Part shown: positions 25,540 through 34,428 of the stretch, piece after piece
Numbering within the stretch: the first letter of the stretch is position 1
Layout: the number at the start of each line of letters is the position of its first letter
Assembly: GCF_051233475.1 (NCBI RefSeq)
Contig: NZ_JBKFGH010000022.1
Location: forward strand, 1-64,000
DNA from: Bacillus_BU sp051233475
GTDB taxonomy: Bacteria > Bacillota > Bacilli > Bacillales > Cytobacillaceae
Reading direction: 5' to 3'
DNA: 64,000 nt
Position numbers and translations under genes: made by a program
Notes under the pieces: model-generated
What the model was told of the DNA's origin: nothing
The model's database searches: none
Seen by the model: the letters and a program-made list of their open reading frames with translations, nothing else

Positions 25540-25779
25540 CTAATATACTACTGAATTGCTATTTTGTTGGTGATAATTACAACTCGGAAAAGGATGAATA
25601 TCCTGGATCATGTTGTAGTTATAATGTTTCATTGCAAATTGTGAATGATATAAATATTCCATGACGTACACGCTGCCACCATACGCCTCACATAAGACCC
25701 CTGAAGTTCCTGTACCATCAATAAATGAAATTCCTACTGGCTGACCGAACAAGTACCCAATTTTTTGCTGCCAAGGCAT
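25540..25779 (-). CDS. Small beta-rich protein with an LSm-like segment
   Basis: 79 aa. The central part GYLFGQPVGISFIDGTGTSG, followed by GGSVYVMEYLYHSQFAM, has the strand-turn pattern of Sm-like folds (short strand, DGT turn, G-x-L strand). It ends IQDIHPFPSCNY with a short Gln/Asn/Ser tail. AGGGGG precedes the ATG. Similar small proteins occur in Bacillus beside coat-type genes; the function is unknown and the LSm likeness is only a pattern match. Confidence 0.6.
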   Translation of the reverse strand: MPWQQKIGYLFGQPVGISFIDGTGTSGVLCEAYGGSVYVMEYLYHSQFAMKHYNYNMIQDIHPFPSCNYHQQNSNSVVY

Positions 25780-25818
25780 TAAATTTCCCCCTTTAAAGTC
25801 AAATATTAATTACCTCAT

Positions 25819-26607
25819 TTATTCAAGCATTACAAAAAACATCTCGGGATCTAAAACCCAGGATTTATTATAACCTAAAAATTTCCAATAAGTGACAATA
25901 AATCCTAACTGGTCAGCATGTGATGTTCCTGCTATATCCTGGTGTGCTTCCAGCTTATATGGCACACTTCCGTCTATTTTGATTGGATACAGATGGGGTA
26001 GATCAATGACAAACCCTTCTTGTGGTTTGATGAGCTTGCCGTCTTTGTCATAAACGGTTCCTTCATAAACTTCTTTTCTGCTGCTAATATCCAATGTATA
26101 GAACTTATCGAGTTTTTAACTTTTAACAAGTACTCTATAATTATCCAAATATATAACTTCATATCCCAGGGATTGCGAAAGCGCCGCAAACTCTTCAGGT
26201 CCAAGTATATATTCTGCATTATTATTCAGAAAGGATATGACATAGTAATAATTCAGTCCCCCACTTCCTCCAACAGGAAGATTTACCATAATCTCATTTG
26301 TATTTGAGTTAGTAAAGTTGGCAAGAACCAGCCATGGAGTGTAGGCCATACTGTATTTAGGATACAAAGGTATAACAGACCGCTGCATTGTCCTGCCGTC
26401 TTGTACTATTACTTTTATATTTTCATAAAAGGGATTCTCTGTCTTTTCACCTACAAGGTAAACGATATCCGCTATGTTGTCGCCATTTACATCTCCTATT
26501 TGTTGATCAAGTATATAAGTATTTTTCAAATTATCATTAATTCTATTACCTAAATGAATATATTGATTCCTATAAGAACTAAGGTATGGATTAGTAAAGT
26601 TATTCAA
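25819..26607 (-). pseudogene. FG-GAP/VCBS-type protein interrupted by a stop codon
   Basis: The first 163 codons start at a TTG with AGGAGG 8 bases upstream and contain the calcium-binding FG-GAP signature GDVNGDNIADIVYLVG. A TAA at 26116-26118 then interrupts the frame, and the same frame continues for another 98 codons (KLDKFYTLDISSRKEVYEG ... NKSWVLDPEMFFVML). A single change in the TAA codon would restore a 262-residue protein. It may be spore-associated, as with other FG-GAP proteins of Bacilli (inference). Confidence 0.75.
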
Positions 26608-26752
26608 GGTGTTGACCTCCTCATATACATTTTACATTTAATGTATTATATGAAGGTCACACCAGATTCGGCAATATTATTATAGGCACTCAATTTACCG
26701 ATTTTTCATACCTTTATTATTAGCGCTTTCACAGTAATTAAGGAGATGAAAA

Positions 26753-26824
26753 ATGATGTCTCGGAACCCAACGACGAATGAATATACGGATGCCCAAAAT
26801 GGAACGGTTGAATTATTTTTTTAA
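26753..26824 (+). CDS. Tiny ORF with good SD (doubtful)
   Basis: 23 codons, MMSRNPTTNEYTDAQNGTVE then LFF, with AAGGAG 6-7 bases before the ATG. It ends in a T-run. It could be a leader peptide or a truncated gene upstream of the LuxR-type regulator; nothing else supports it. Confidence 0.25.
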   Translation: MMSRNPTTNEYTDAQNGTVELFF

Positions 26825-26836
26825 TTTTAGTAAAAT

Positions 26837-27046
26837 TTAGAAAATTAATCTAAATATGTTTTTTTCAGTATATCCTCGTATCTGGTTGATACGAAATAAC
26901 CTCTTTTTATCCGGATCCATTGCCTGTATTGAGATCAATAATTCATGGGAATCAGACTTTATATTTAGAATTTCACAGTGATAATCGAAGCGATTAGATA
27001 TAAAGAAGGATATGAGTAGGTCTTTAAGTATATATGAGTAATTCAT
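26837..27046 (-). CDS. Small hypothetical ORF (doubtful)
   Basis: 69 codons antisense to the leader of the regulator gene. The sequence alternates in a protein-like way (FDYHCEILNIKSDSHELLIS then IQAMDPDKKRLFRINQIRGY) but has no proper SD, only AGG near the ATG. It may be a remnant. The remaining gap between 26608 and 27064 holds nothing else I can name. Confidence 0.3.
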   Translation of the reverse strand: MNYSYILKDLLISFFISNRFDYHCEILNIKSDSHELLISIQAMDPDKKRLFRINQIRGYTEKNIFRLIF

Positions 27047-27064
27047 TACCTGCTGGAGGTTACG

Positions 27065-29089
27065 ATGAGTAGTTTTGGTGAAGAGATTCGAAGATTAGAA
27101 GAACGGTTTTTTGTGGGGCGAAAAACGGAATTGAGTAACTTTCGTAATTTCTTATGCAATATAGAGAATAAAGAACGTATCTTAAATATTAGTGGGACAG
27201 GAGGAATTGGGAAAAGCTTTTTGCTCGATCAGTTTCGGCGAATTTGCAACTCAGAAGGAATTCCTTTTTTTCTTTTGGACTGCTTGGATTTCACCAAAAC
27301 TCCTAAAGGATTTGCCTTACGATTGCTCTCTATCTTAAATGTAGATGCCGAAGCGCATTGGAATGAAGGAAAGTTACTAGAGATTGCTGTGAAAGAATTT
27401 AATAAACGAGCTCAAGCTAATCGTTTAATTTTTGCTATAGATACATATGAAGAGATGAACGAGCTTGATGATTGGTTACGAAATTCCTTTTTAGTTGAAT
27501 TATCTATTAATATTATGATTGTTTTGTCTGGTCGCTTCCCCTTAAAAGGGGGCTGGGTGTCGTCACCTGCTTGGAGAAGATTCATAAAATTTATGCCTTT
27601 GTCACCTTTTGACTATGAAACATGCAAGCAGTACACATCTAAATTTGGGAACGGGAGGGATAGCTTTGTAAGAAAGTCATATTTTATTACAAAAGGGCAT
27701 CCTCTTACGTTATCTCTTTTCATTGGCCTTAATGAATTGGAAGGATTGAAGGACGAACAAGAACCAGAATTGCTATTGTGGAATGAAACCTTTAAAGAAA
27801 TTGCTGGGCAGTGGCTGCGTGAAATCACTGATTCCACATTAATGGAGCTGTTGGAGGCTGTAACAATGGTTCGCGTATTTAATCAAGAAGTCCTCGAGAA
27901 TATTACTGGAAAAGAAATCAGCAATGAGGAGTTTGAGAAGCTCATCCATCTCTCTTTTGTTCGAAAAAGTGAACGTGGCTGGTATTTACATCAGGTTCTC
28001 CGAAAAGCTCTCTATCAGGATTTCAGACTAAAAAAACCGCAAATTTATAATCAACTCTGGAAACGAAGCGTTAAATACCACTACAGTCTTTTTTCATCTC
28101 GGCATCATTCTATAGAAGAAAGAAATCTTTTTCTATTAGATTTTATCTATATTGTCGGGGATCCTGGTTTTCGTGCCATGTTTTATGATGATTCGATTGA
28201 TCAATCCTACTATATTGAAACGGTTAATCAGGAAAATTTGTATGAAGCAGAACAATATTTTAAGGATATCCTTTCAAATCATCAAGATTATACCCAAGAG
28301 ATGTACGATCCAGTTACAAATGAAAGACATTTATATACAATTCCGAAAGCTGTCAATGAAAAATGGTTTTCTTCGATTAAGCTTTCTGAAGTGATTTCTC
28401 TTGGCAGTGAAGTTGTTAGGTTACTCAAAAATGAAAAGCACGAAGCGGTTGGCATTTTTGTATACATTCCCATTCATAAAGGTTCCCTTTCATTGCTGGA
28501 ACAGAATCCGATTACCCAATCTTATTTCCGGACCCTTTCAAAACAGGAGAGGAATAAGCTAAATGTGCCTCCAGAGTCGCCAGCAGGGTGGTTTCAATAT
28601 ATGATTGATTTTTCAAAGGATGGAAGTTCAGCAGCCCGATTCATGTACTTTCAAGCATATCTTTCCTACTATTTGAAAGGAGGAATCCTGGTGTATACGG
28701 CTCCCATGAAATATAATCAGGAGGCAGTCAAAGGGGTAGGGTATGTTGAAATACCAAGAACTACCCATTTTGGATTTGGTCCTCAATTTCCAGCACCGAT
28801 GTTTGTACTCGATTTTAGAGAAGATAAAGAAATGAAGAAATTTGTGGAGTATCTTTATCAATCAACAGAAGACAATCATACAGATTCATCTCTTGATGCC
28901 ATTTTATCTGGACTTACTCCACGTGAACGTGAAATAGCTCTTTTAACAATAACGTGTTTATCTAATCTAGAAATAGCCCAGAAGCTTTACTTATCAGAAA
29001 TCACGGTAAAAAAGAATCTTAGCCGCATTTATGAGAAACTTAAGGTAAATGGAAAAAAGGAGCTGGTCAAAAAATTAATAAGCTCATAA
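27065..29089 (+). CDS. STAND-type ATPase regulator with LuxR DNA-binding domain
   Basis: 674 aa. Walker A GTGGIGKS (44-51), Walker B-like RLIFAIDTYEEM near 125, then winged-helix-like and helical regions and a C-terminal LuxR HTH (about 612-672, LTPREREIALL ... NLEIAQKLYLSEITVKKNLSRIYEKL). This is the MalT/LAL architecture but shorter than the usual 900 aa. GGAGG precedes the ATG. It is followed after a terminator by a three-gene operon it may control (inference). Confidence 0.88.
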   Translation: MSSFGEEIRRLEERFFVGRKTELSNFRNFLCNIENKERILNISGTGGIGKSFLLDQFRRICNSEGIPFFLLDCLDFTKTPKGFALRLLSILNVDAEAHWNEGKLLEIAVKEFNKRAQANRLIFAIDTYEEMNELDDWLRNSFLVELSINIMIVLSGRFPLKGGWVSSPAWRRFIKFMPLSPFDYETCKQYTSKFGNGRDSFVRKSYFITKGHPLTLSLFIGLNELEGLKDEQEPELLLWNETFKEIAGQWLREITDSTLMELLEAVTMVRVFNQEVLENITGKEISNEEFEKLIHLSFVRKSERGWYLHQVLRKALYQDFRLKKPQIYNQLWKRSVKYHYSLFSSRHHSIEERNLFLLDFIYIVGDPGFRAMFYDDSIDQSYYIETVNQENLYEAEQYFKDILSNHQDYTQEMYDPVTNERHLYTIPKAVNEKWFSSIKLSEVISLGSEVVRLLKNEKHEAVGIFVYIPIHKGSLSLLEQNPITQSYFRTLSKQERNKLNVPPESPAGWFQYMIDFSKDGSSAARFMYFQAYLSYYLKGGILVYTAPMKYNQEAVKGVGYVEIPRTTHFGFGPQFPAPMFVLDFREDKEMKKFVEYLYQSTEDNHTDSSLDAILSGLTPREREIALLTITCLSNLEIAQKLYLSEITVKKNLSRIYEKLKVNGKKELVKKLISS

Positions 29090-29242
29090 ATCCATGATTG
29101 ACATTGAAAATTAGCTGTTTTCGATGTTTTTTCACGTTAAGGAAGCATAAATTTCCATCAAAGAAACAACTTGAATGAGTCAGAACTTTGAGTAATCATG
29201 TGTAAGTGCAGTGCAACCCTCCTATTTCTTCGCCTCTCCAAG

Positions 29243-29264
29243 GCTCGCCATTCGGCGAGTTTTC
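29243..29264 (+). terminator. Terminator after the LuxR-type regulator
   Basis: CTCGCC-ATTC-GGCGAG hairpin followed by TTTTCTTT. Confidence 0.8.
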
Positions 29265-29378
29265 TTTATGTATACGAAATGGATACCCAAATATACGATT
29301 GAATATACCTTCGTATAATTACTTTCTTCCCCCATCGTCAATATAATGAAACCATACCGGAACAAGGAGTGAAGGAAG

Positions 29379-30149
29379 ATGGAAAATCAGCGTGTAATTC
29401 ACTTTAACAAAATAAAAGGAAGGAAAATTGCGCAAAGGTTTCTAATCAGTATTTGTTTTATTTTTGTATCACTTTTCTCAATTGCTGCAGTTTATGCTAA
29501 GGAAGAAAATCCAAAAGTTGAAATCAATGGTGTAGAGGTCTATTCCCCGATCTCATATGCAAAGAACGGAGAAATTTGGGTGGATGTAGATGCTTTTTTC
29601 CACGTTCTAAAAGCATCCTATGAACTCGATAAGCAAGAAAAAAACTTAATTTACAAGAATGAAACGATTTCTGTTAAAAAGCACAAAGATGGATTTGTAG
29701 CTAACGTGGATGATTTGGCGGAAGTAATCGATGTTACAAATATGAAAAAGGAGGAAGATGGATCGATTTACTTGTTAGTTTTGCCAGAAGGAACCGTTAA
29801 GATTTCACCAGTCGTTCCGCAAATGGGGGAACATTGGATAAATCCTCAAGAGGATATCCTAATTTTAGAAAATGACGATCCGGTTTTTAAAACGATATAC
29901 GGGATTTACCAAGGAAAATTAGTTTTCATTGAACAAATGATTTCACAGAAATACTTTACAGAAGGAAAGAGTTTCGTCAATTTTGCCGGCATGAAGGGGC
30001 TCCCTTCACCAGCAATCGACCATACGAATATCGAATTTATCCCTAGTGGCCATGATGGTTACACAATGCCACATTACGACATTCACCATTACTTCATCAC
30101 CCCAGAAGAACAAGAAAAGATCAGGTTAGGTGAAGACTCTCATCGTTAA
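29379..30149 (+). CDS. Secreted stalk-domain protein (copper amine oxidase N-terminal-like)
   Basis: 256 aa. Signal peptide (about 19-41, ending AAVYA). Residues 48-135 form a stalk/copper amine oxidase N-like domain (VEINGVEVYSPISYAKNGE, WVDVDAFFHVL). A His-rich C-terminal half follows (GMKGLPSPAIDHTNIEFIPS, MPHYDIHHYFI). AAGGAGTGAAGG precedes the ATG. It is first in an operon with a hemerythrin-like and an NmrA-like gene. The His clusters could bind metal; the function is unknown. Confidence 0.7.
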   Translation: MENQRVIHFNKIKGRKIAQRFLISICFIFVSLFSIAAVYAKEENPKVEINGVEVYSPISYAKNGEIWVDVDAFFHVLKASYELDKQEKNLIYKNETISVKKHKDGFVANVDDLAEVIDVTNMKKEEDGSIYLLVLPEGTVKISPVVPQMGEHWINPQEDILILENDDPVFKTIYGIYQGKLVFIEQMISQKYFTEGKSFVNFAGMKGLPSPAIDHTNIEFIPSGHDGYTMPHYDIHHYFITPEEQEKIRLGEDSHR

Positions 30150-30216
30150 TTTGGCAGAGTTACTCTTTATTCTGATCGAGCTTATTAAAATTAAGAAAAC
30201 AAAAGGAGAGTTGAAC

Positions 30217-30912
30217 ATGTTTAATCGTTTTGATCTGTATGCTCCAGTTCATAAAGGGATTCGCTTCGCATTAAGTGGATTATGCTATCAGGCAGGTTCA
30301 GTTGATCATTCTGATAAAGAAAAAGTGAACGCATTTGTTGAGGAATTTAGGCAGGTAACCATTATTTTAGAAGCACATTCAAGAGATGAGGATGCGAATA
30401 TTAATGATTCATATGAAAAATTTGCACCTATGACACTGTTTCTATTGGAGAAAGAACACGGAGCATTGGAACAAAAGCTTGAACAGCTTATTGATTTAGT
30501 GGATCAGTTAGAATCGAAAAAGCAAAATTCAAACGAGCTAAAGAGGATTTGGTACCAACTTGGGAAAGATCTGAACGGCTTCACAGCGGATTATTTTAGC
30601 CATCTTCAAAGTGAAGAAGGACCAGGCATGAAAGCATTATGGGAGAATCTTAACGATGACCAATTAAAAGTGATCTCCATAAACATCCGTTCCTCTATTC
30701 CTCCACAAACAATGTCGATCTTTATGCACTATATGATTCCAGCGATCAGTCATTTAGAACGGGTAGAGATGTTTAGCGATATGAAAAGATTTGCACCAAA
30801 AGAAGCATATACAGGTATGTTGAGTTTAGCAAAGTCTCGTTTGGATCAAGAAAGCTGGGAACAACTGTATTCAGCGTTAGATGGAATCAATGCGAAGGAG
30901 TCGAGTGATTAG
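30217..30912 (+). CDS. Hemerythrin-like HHE-domain protein
   Basis: 231 aa from an ATG with AAAGGAG 9 bases upstream; the longer in-frame extension from 30130 has no SD. Helical, with His/Glu positions of a hemerythrin-type di-iron site: YAPVHKGIR, EAHSRDEDANI, EKEHGALEQ and SHLQSEEG. Such domains bind O2, NO or act in iron/redox sensing. It lies between the stalk protein and the NmrA-like gene in one operon. Confidence 0.8.
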   Translation: MFNRFDLYAPVHKGIRFALSGLCYQAGSVDHSDKEKVNAFVEEFRQVTIILEAHSRDEDANINDSYEKFAPMTLFLLEKEHGALEQKLEQLIDLVDQLESKKQNSNELKRIWYQLGKDLNGFTADYFSHLQSEEGPGMKALWENLNDDQLKVISINIRSSIPPQTMSIFMHYMIPAISHLERVEMFSDMKRFAPKEAYTGMLSLAKSRLDQESWEQLYSALDGINAKESSD

Positions 30913-30913
30913 A

Positions 30914-31783
30914 ATGAATATTCTTGTTATCGGTGGTACAGGTACTGTAGGCAGTCAGGTGGTTTCAGAGCTTTTAAAGCGCAAAGCAACCGTCAGTATT
31001 CTTACACGAGATCCAAGTAAAATTACGTATAAACATTTAAACTCGGAATGGATACAAGGTGATTTGGAGGTGCCGGAAAGCCTAGCTGGAACATTTGATC
31101 AATTCGATGCGGTGTTTCTCTTAACTAGCATGTCTCAGACTGAAACAAGCCAAGGAGTTACAGCTGTTAAAGAAGCTAGAAAAGCAGGGGTTCGCAAAAT
31201 CGTATATTTATCCGCTCCAATGTATGAAAGTATGTTACACATTCCTCATATAAAAAGTAAGATCGGGATCGAAGAGGAGATTAAGAAATCTGGCATAGAT
31301 TACACAATTTTAAGACCGAATAATTTCTTTCAAAATGATTACTGGTTTCGTGATGCTATCCTTAAAGAGGGGGTCTATCCACAACCACTTGGTTCTGTTG
31401 GATTGAATCGAATTGACGTTGGAGATATCGCTTATGCTGCTGCAAACGCACTCCTTTTTAACGGCTATGAGGGAATAGAATATCCTATCTACGGTTCTCA
31501 AGTATTAACAGGGGAAGCAATCGCTGAAACGTATAGTCGTCATACTGGTACTACTGTTCGATATATTGGAGATGATTTAGATTCATGGTATCAACAAGCT
31601 ATTAAAACAATGCCTGAATGGCTTGCTAGAGATTATTGTGTCATGTACGAATGCTTCCAAAGATTTGGATGCTTAGGAACGGAGCAGGACTTTATACTTC
31701 AGAAAACATTACTTCAACGGGAGCCCCGTTCATTTGACGATTTCGTAGCGGATACTGTTGCACGTTGGAAAAAACAAATGTAA
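30914..31783 (+). CDS. NmrA-like NAD(P)-binding atypical SDR
   Basis: 289 aa. The dinucleotide loop GGTGTVGSQVV (about 7-17), the region LTSMSQTETSQGV and YTILRPNNFFQN fit NmrA/TMR-like atypical short-chain dehydrogenases, which sense redox state or reduce quinones and small molecules. The ATG starts one base after the previous stop, with AAGGAG further upstream; a GTG at 30905 is an alternative start. Third gene of the operon. Confidence 0.85.
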   Translation: MNILVIGGTGTVGSQVVSELLKRKATVSILTRDPSKITYKHLNSEWIQGDLEVPESLAGTFDQFDAVFLLTSMSQTETSQGVTAVKEARKAGVRKIVYLSAPMYESMLHIPHIKSKIGIEEEIKKSGIDYTILRPNNFFQNDYWFRDAILKEGVYPQPLGSVGLNRIDVGDIAYAAANALLFNGYEGIEYPIYGSQVLTGEAIAETYSRHTGTTVRYIGDDLDSWYQQAIKTMPEWLARDYCVMYECFQRFGCLGTEQDFILQKTLLQREPRSFDDFVADTVARWKKQM

Positions 31784-31797
31784 ATGTAGTGCTATGG

Positions 31798-31950
31798 TTA
31801 CAGCTGGTCATTTAGAAGAAATATTTTAATTCGTAGTTCGATAACTTGCATAGCTTGTTCCATAATCTGAGGCTTTACTTGAATTGTTTGCAGCATGAAG
31901 TTTAAGAACGATCTTCCTTTTAAGAGTGCTTTTATGAAGTAACTAAAGCC
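31798..31950 (-). pseudogene. C-terminal gene fragment of unknown origin
   Basis: An open minus-strand frame reads YFIKALLKGRSFLNFMLQTI, then QVKPQIMEQAMQVIELR, and ends at a TAA at 31798-31800. It looks protein-like but has no start or SD, and its upstream end runs into the terminator of the NmrA operon. Probably the tail of a lost gene. The rest of the gap to 32136 contains only that terminator. Confidence 0.35.
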
Positions 31951-31989
31951 TAATTTCTCAATTACAACACCGAGAAATTAGGCTTTTTG
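31945..31989 (+). terminator. Terminator of the stalk-hemerythrin-NmrA operon
   Basis: Perfect 14-bp stem AAGCCTAATTTCTC/GAGAAATTAGGCTT followed by TTT. Confidence 0.85.
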
Positions 31990-32136
31990 AATTTCCTTAA
32001 CGTTTTAAATTCGCGTTTCCTGATGGTACACTTATAATTGATTGGATGAAAATAATTAAGAAACCCAGCTATCTTCTCATGTGAAGGTAGCCATCAAGTT
32101 GGTTGTGAAAAATGGATTTATCCCCACTGTAATACC

Positions 32137-33546
32137 TTACACCTCTTCAATCCCCTCAAGACAGCTAGCCAGTAATTTGATTCCTTCTTCAATTTCTTCA
32201 ACGGATAATCCACCAAATCCTAACAAAATATAGGAATGACAATCGGGAGTTGGATTAAGCCAAAACCTTACCGGCGAATACACTCTGACACCCTTCTTTA
32301 GAGCCCTTTCGATTAGCTCGATGGCGGTTATACCTTTTAGCTTCAATAAGATATGCAAGCCTGATTTTTCTACGACAACTTCTACTTGAGGACCAATATA
32401 TTGTTCAATACTCTTGAGTAGAGCTTGATGTTTTTTTTGATATAGCTTCCGCATCCTTCGAACATGCCTTTCAAATTCCCCGGATTGCATAAACAGAACC
32501 ATAGCTCTCTGAATGATAGGTGAGACAGATTGATTATAGGCCGCGAACTTTTGTGAATATTGAGCAATAAGCGAAGTTGGAAAAACAATATAACTTAATC
32601 GGACTGAAGGTAGAAAGGATTTAGAAAATGTCCCTAAATAAATGACCCTTTCCTCTTCATCCAGGGATTTCAGTGAAGGAATCGGCTGGCCCAGGTATCG
32701 AAACTCGCTGTCATAATCATCCTCAATAATGTATCCTTCTGATTGATACGCCCATTTTAGTAGTTGCATTCTTTTTGTAATAGGCAGAACCATACCAATC
32801 GGAAATTGGTGAGAAGGCGTTACGTATACGGCATGGGAAGAGCTTGTGAGCAAGTGTTCAACTGACAAGCCGTCCTTCTCAAGCGGCACGGGTTCAATAT
32901 GGCATTTGTGGTCCTCTAAAACTGAGCGCACCCCACTGTAACCCGGTTCTTCCATGGCCACAAATTCCCCTTGAAGATCTAATAGCTGGCAGATCAATGC
33001 TATTGAAGCCTGTGTTCCGGCAGTGATAATTATCTGATCAGGTGTAGAACGTACACCTCTGGATTGCAGTAAATAGTTTGAAATCTCCTGCCGCAATGCG
33101 AACTCACCCTGTTTTTCACTATACTGAAATAGCCAGTTGTTTTCTTGATCAACCGCATCTGACAGACACTTTTTCCACTTCTTCAAAGGGAATTTATCAA
33201 GATCGACATTCCCATATTCAAAATCAACAAAATTGTGGCTTGTCGGCTCACTTTCCAAACGAATAGGCTGTTCCACCACAATCGGATGCAGTGGTGGTTT
33301 CTCAATCTCAGCTACCCATATTCCACTTTTAGGGACACTTTCGAGGTAACCCTCTGATTGTAACTGCTGATAAGCTGCCTCAACCGTGTTGCGACTGATC
33401 TTTAAATGGGTCGTTAACTGGCGAATCGAAGGCATCTTTGTTCCTGGTAAAAGCCTACCTCCCTCTATTTCCTTCTTTATCCAATGATATAACTGGTTGT
33501 ATAATGGCTCTGGCAATTCCTTATCTAAAAAAGGGGTAAATTCCAC
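32137..33546 (-). CDS. MocR/PdxR-type regulator (GntR HTH fused to aminotransferase fold)
   Basis: 469 aa. N-terminal GntR wHTH (PLYNQLYHWIKKEIEGG, MPSIRQLTTHLKISRNTVEA) is joined to a fold-type I aminotransferase-like domain that binds PLP (IIEDDYDSEFRY; Lys in LGTFSKSFLPSVRL). The GTG at 33546 has GGAGG 7 bases upstream; the longer form to 33591 lacks an SD. Divergent from a PNPOx-like gene 110 bases away, the usual MocR arrangement in which the regulator controls its neighbour. Confidence 0.92.
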   Translation of the reverse strand: MEFTPFLDKELPEPLYNQLYHWIKKEIEGGRLLPGTKMPSIRQLTTHLKISRNTVEAAYQQLQSEGYLESVPKSGIWVAEIEKPPLHPIVVEQPIRLESEPTSHNFVDFEYGNVDLDKFPLKKWKKCLSDAVDQENNWLFQYSEKQGEFALRQEISNYLLQSRGVRSTPDQIIITAGTQASIALICQLLDLQGEFVAMEEPGYSGVRSVLEDHKCHIEPVPLEKDGLSVEHLLTSSSHAVYVTPSHQFPIGMVLPITKRMQLLKWAYQSEGYIIEDDYDSEFRYLGQPIPSLKSLDEEERVIYLGTFSKSFLPSVRLSYIVFPTSLIAQYSQKFAAYNQSVSPIIQRAMVLFMQSGEFERHVRRMRKLYQKKHQALLKSIEQYIGPQVEVVVEKSGLHILLKLKGITAIELIERALKKGVRVYSPVRFWLNPTPDCHSYILLGFGGLSVEEIEEGIKLLASCLEGIEEV

Positions 33547-33655
33547 TATTGATCCTCCATCTGTCCCTATTAAACTTATTATTTCTGTCACTTTTATTGA
33601 GCACAGTTATTTTCTAAAATGATTTTATCATTAAAAGTGAGGATGGGATGGAAAA

Positions 33656-34201
33656 ATGCATAACGTTCGCCAAGAAAATTTAGTATGTACAGATGATAAG
33701 CGCATTGATCAGTTTTTAAGCCGGACACGGACTGGTTACCTTGGTTTAACGGATGGGGAGCTTCCTTATGTTGTTCCATTGAATTTTGTCTGGATGAATG
33801 AGGCTGTATATTTTCATGGAGCTGCACATGGGAGAAAAATTGATTTGATTCATGCCAATCCCAACTGTTGTTTCACCGTAGCTGAAGATTACGGAACGAT
33901 GGTAAACCCTATACCCGCCAAGACAGATACTGCTTACACGAGTGTGATGCTATTCGGAGCACTCGAAACAGTAACGGATTTAAACGAAGCGACCGCGGTC
34001 ATGCAAGCCATGCTCGATAAGTACGTGCCAGGCTACTATGATAAAAGCCTTTCACCATCTCATGTTGAAAAGTACCACTCATCTCTAGGAAGTCATACTG
34101 TTGTTTTTAGACTTATTCCTAGTGAACGAACTGCAAAGGAAAATCAGTTGGATATGGAATTAGCTTTTTATCCGGGCAGAAAAGTTGGGATGGATTGCTA
34201 G
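33656..34201 (+). CDS. Pyridoxamine 5'-phosphate oxidase-like flavoprotein
   Basis: 181 aa split-barrel FMN-binding protein. Segments RTGYLGLTDGELPYVVPLNF, YFHGAAHGRKIDLI and CCFTVAEDYG fit the PNPOx-like family that includes nitroimidazole-resistance-type proteins. The substrate is unknown. A G-rich GGGATGG lies before the ATG. Being divergent from a PLP-binding MocR regulator, it could take part in vitamin B6 handling or be induced by it (inference). Confidence 0.82.
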   Translation: MHNVRQENLVCTDDKRIDQFLSRTRTGYLGLTDGELPYVVPLNFVWMNEAVYFHGAAHGRKIDLIHANPNCCFTVAEDYGTMVNPIPAKTDTAYTSVMLFGALETVTDLNEATAVMQAMLDKYVPGYYDKSLSPSHVEKYHSSLGSHTVVFRLIPSERTAKENQLDMELAFYPGRKVGMDC

Positions 34202-34277
34202 ATTTAACCAACGTCCTTTTCTTGAATAATCACTATTTAGACGTTGCGGGTAAATAAAAGTTGTGTTTTTTAACAAA

Positions 34278-34307
34278 AAAATTGCTGCCTTAGTGACAGC
34301 AATTTTT
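34278..34307 (+). terminator. Terminator of the PNPOx-like gene
   Basis: AAATTGCTG/CAGCAATTT stem with a 9-base loop followed by TTTTTAT. Confidence 0.8.
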
Positions 34308-34428
34308 TATATCATTTATATGTTAAAATTACTAATCTTTTTTATATTTTAGTAATGTCATGTTTTTACCACTAACTTCATTTTAATTATTCGGCCCCGG
34401 AAGTAAAAAAGAGCATCCACTTTATACT

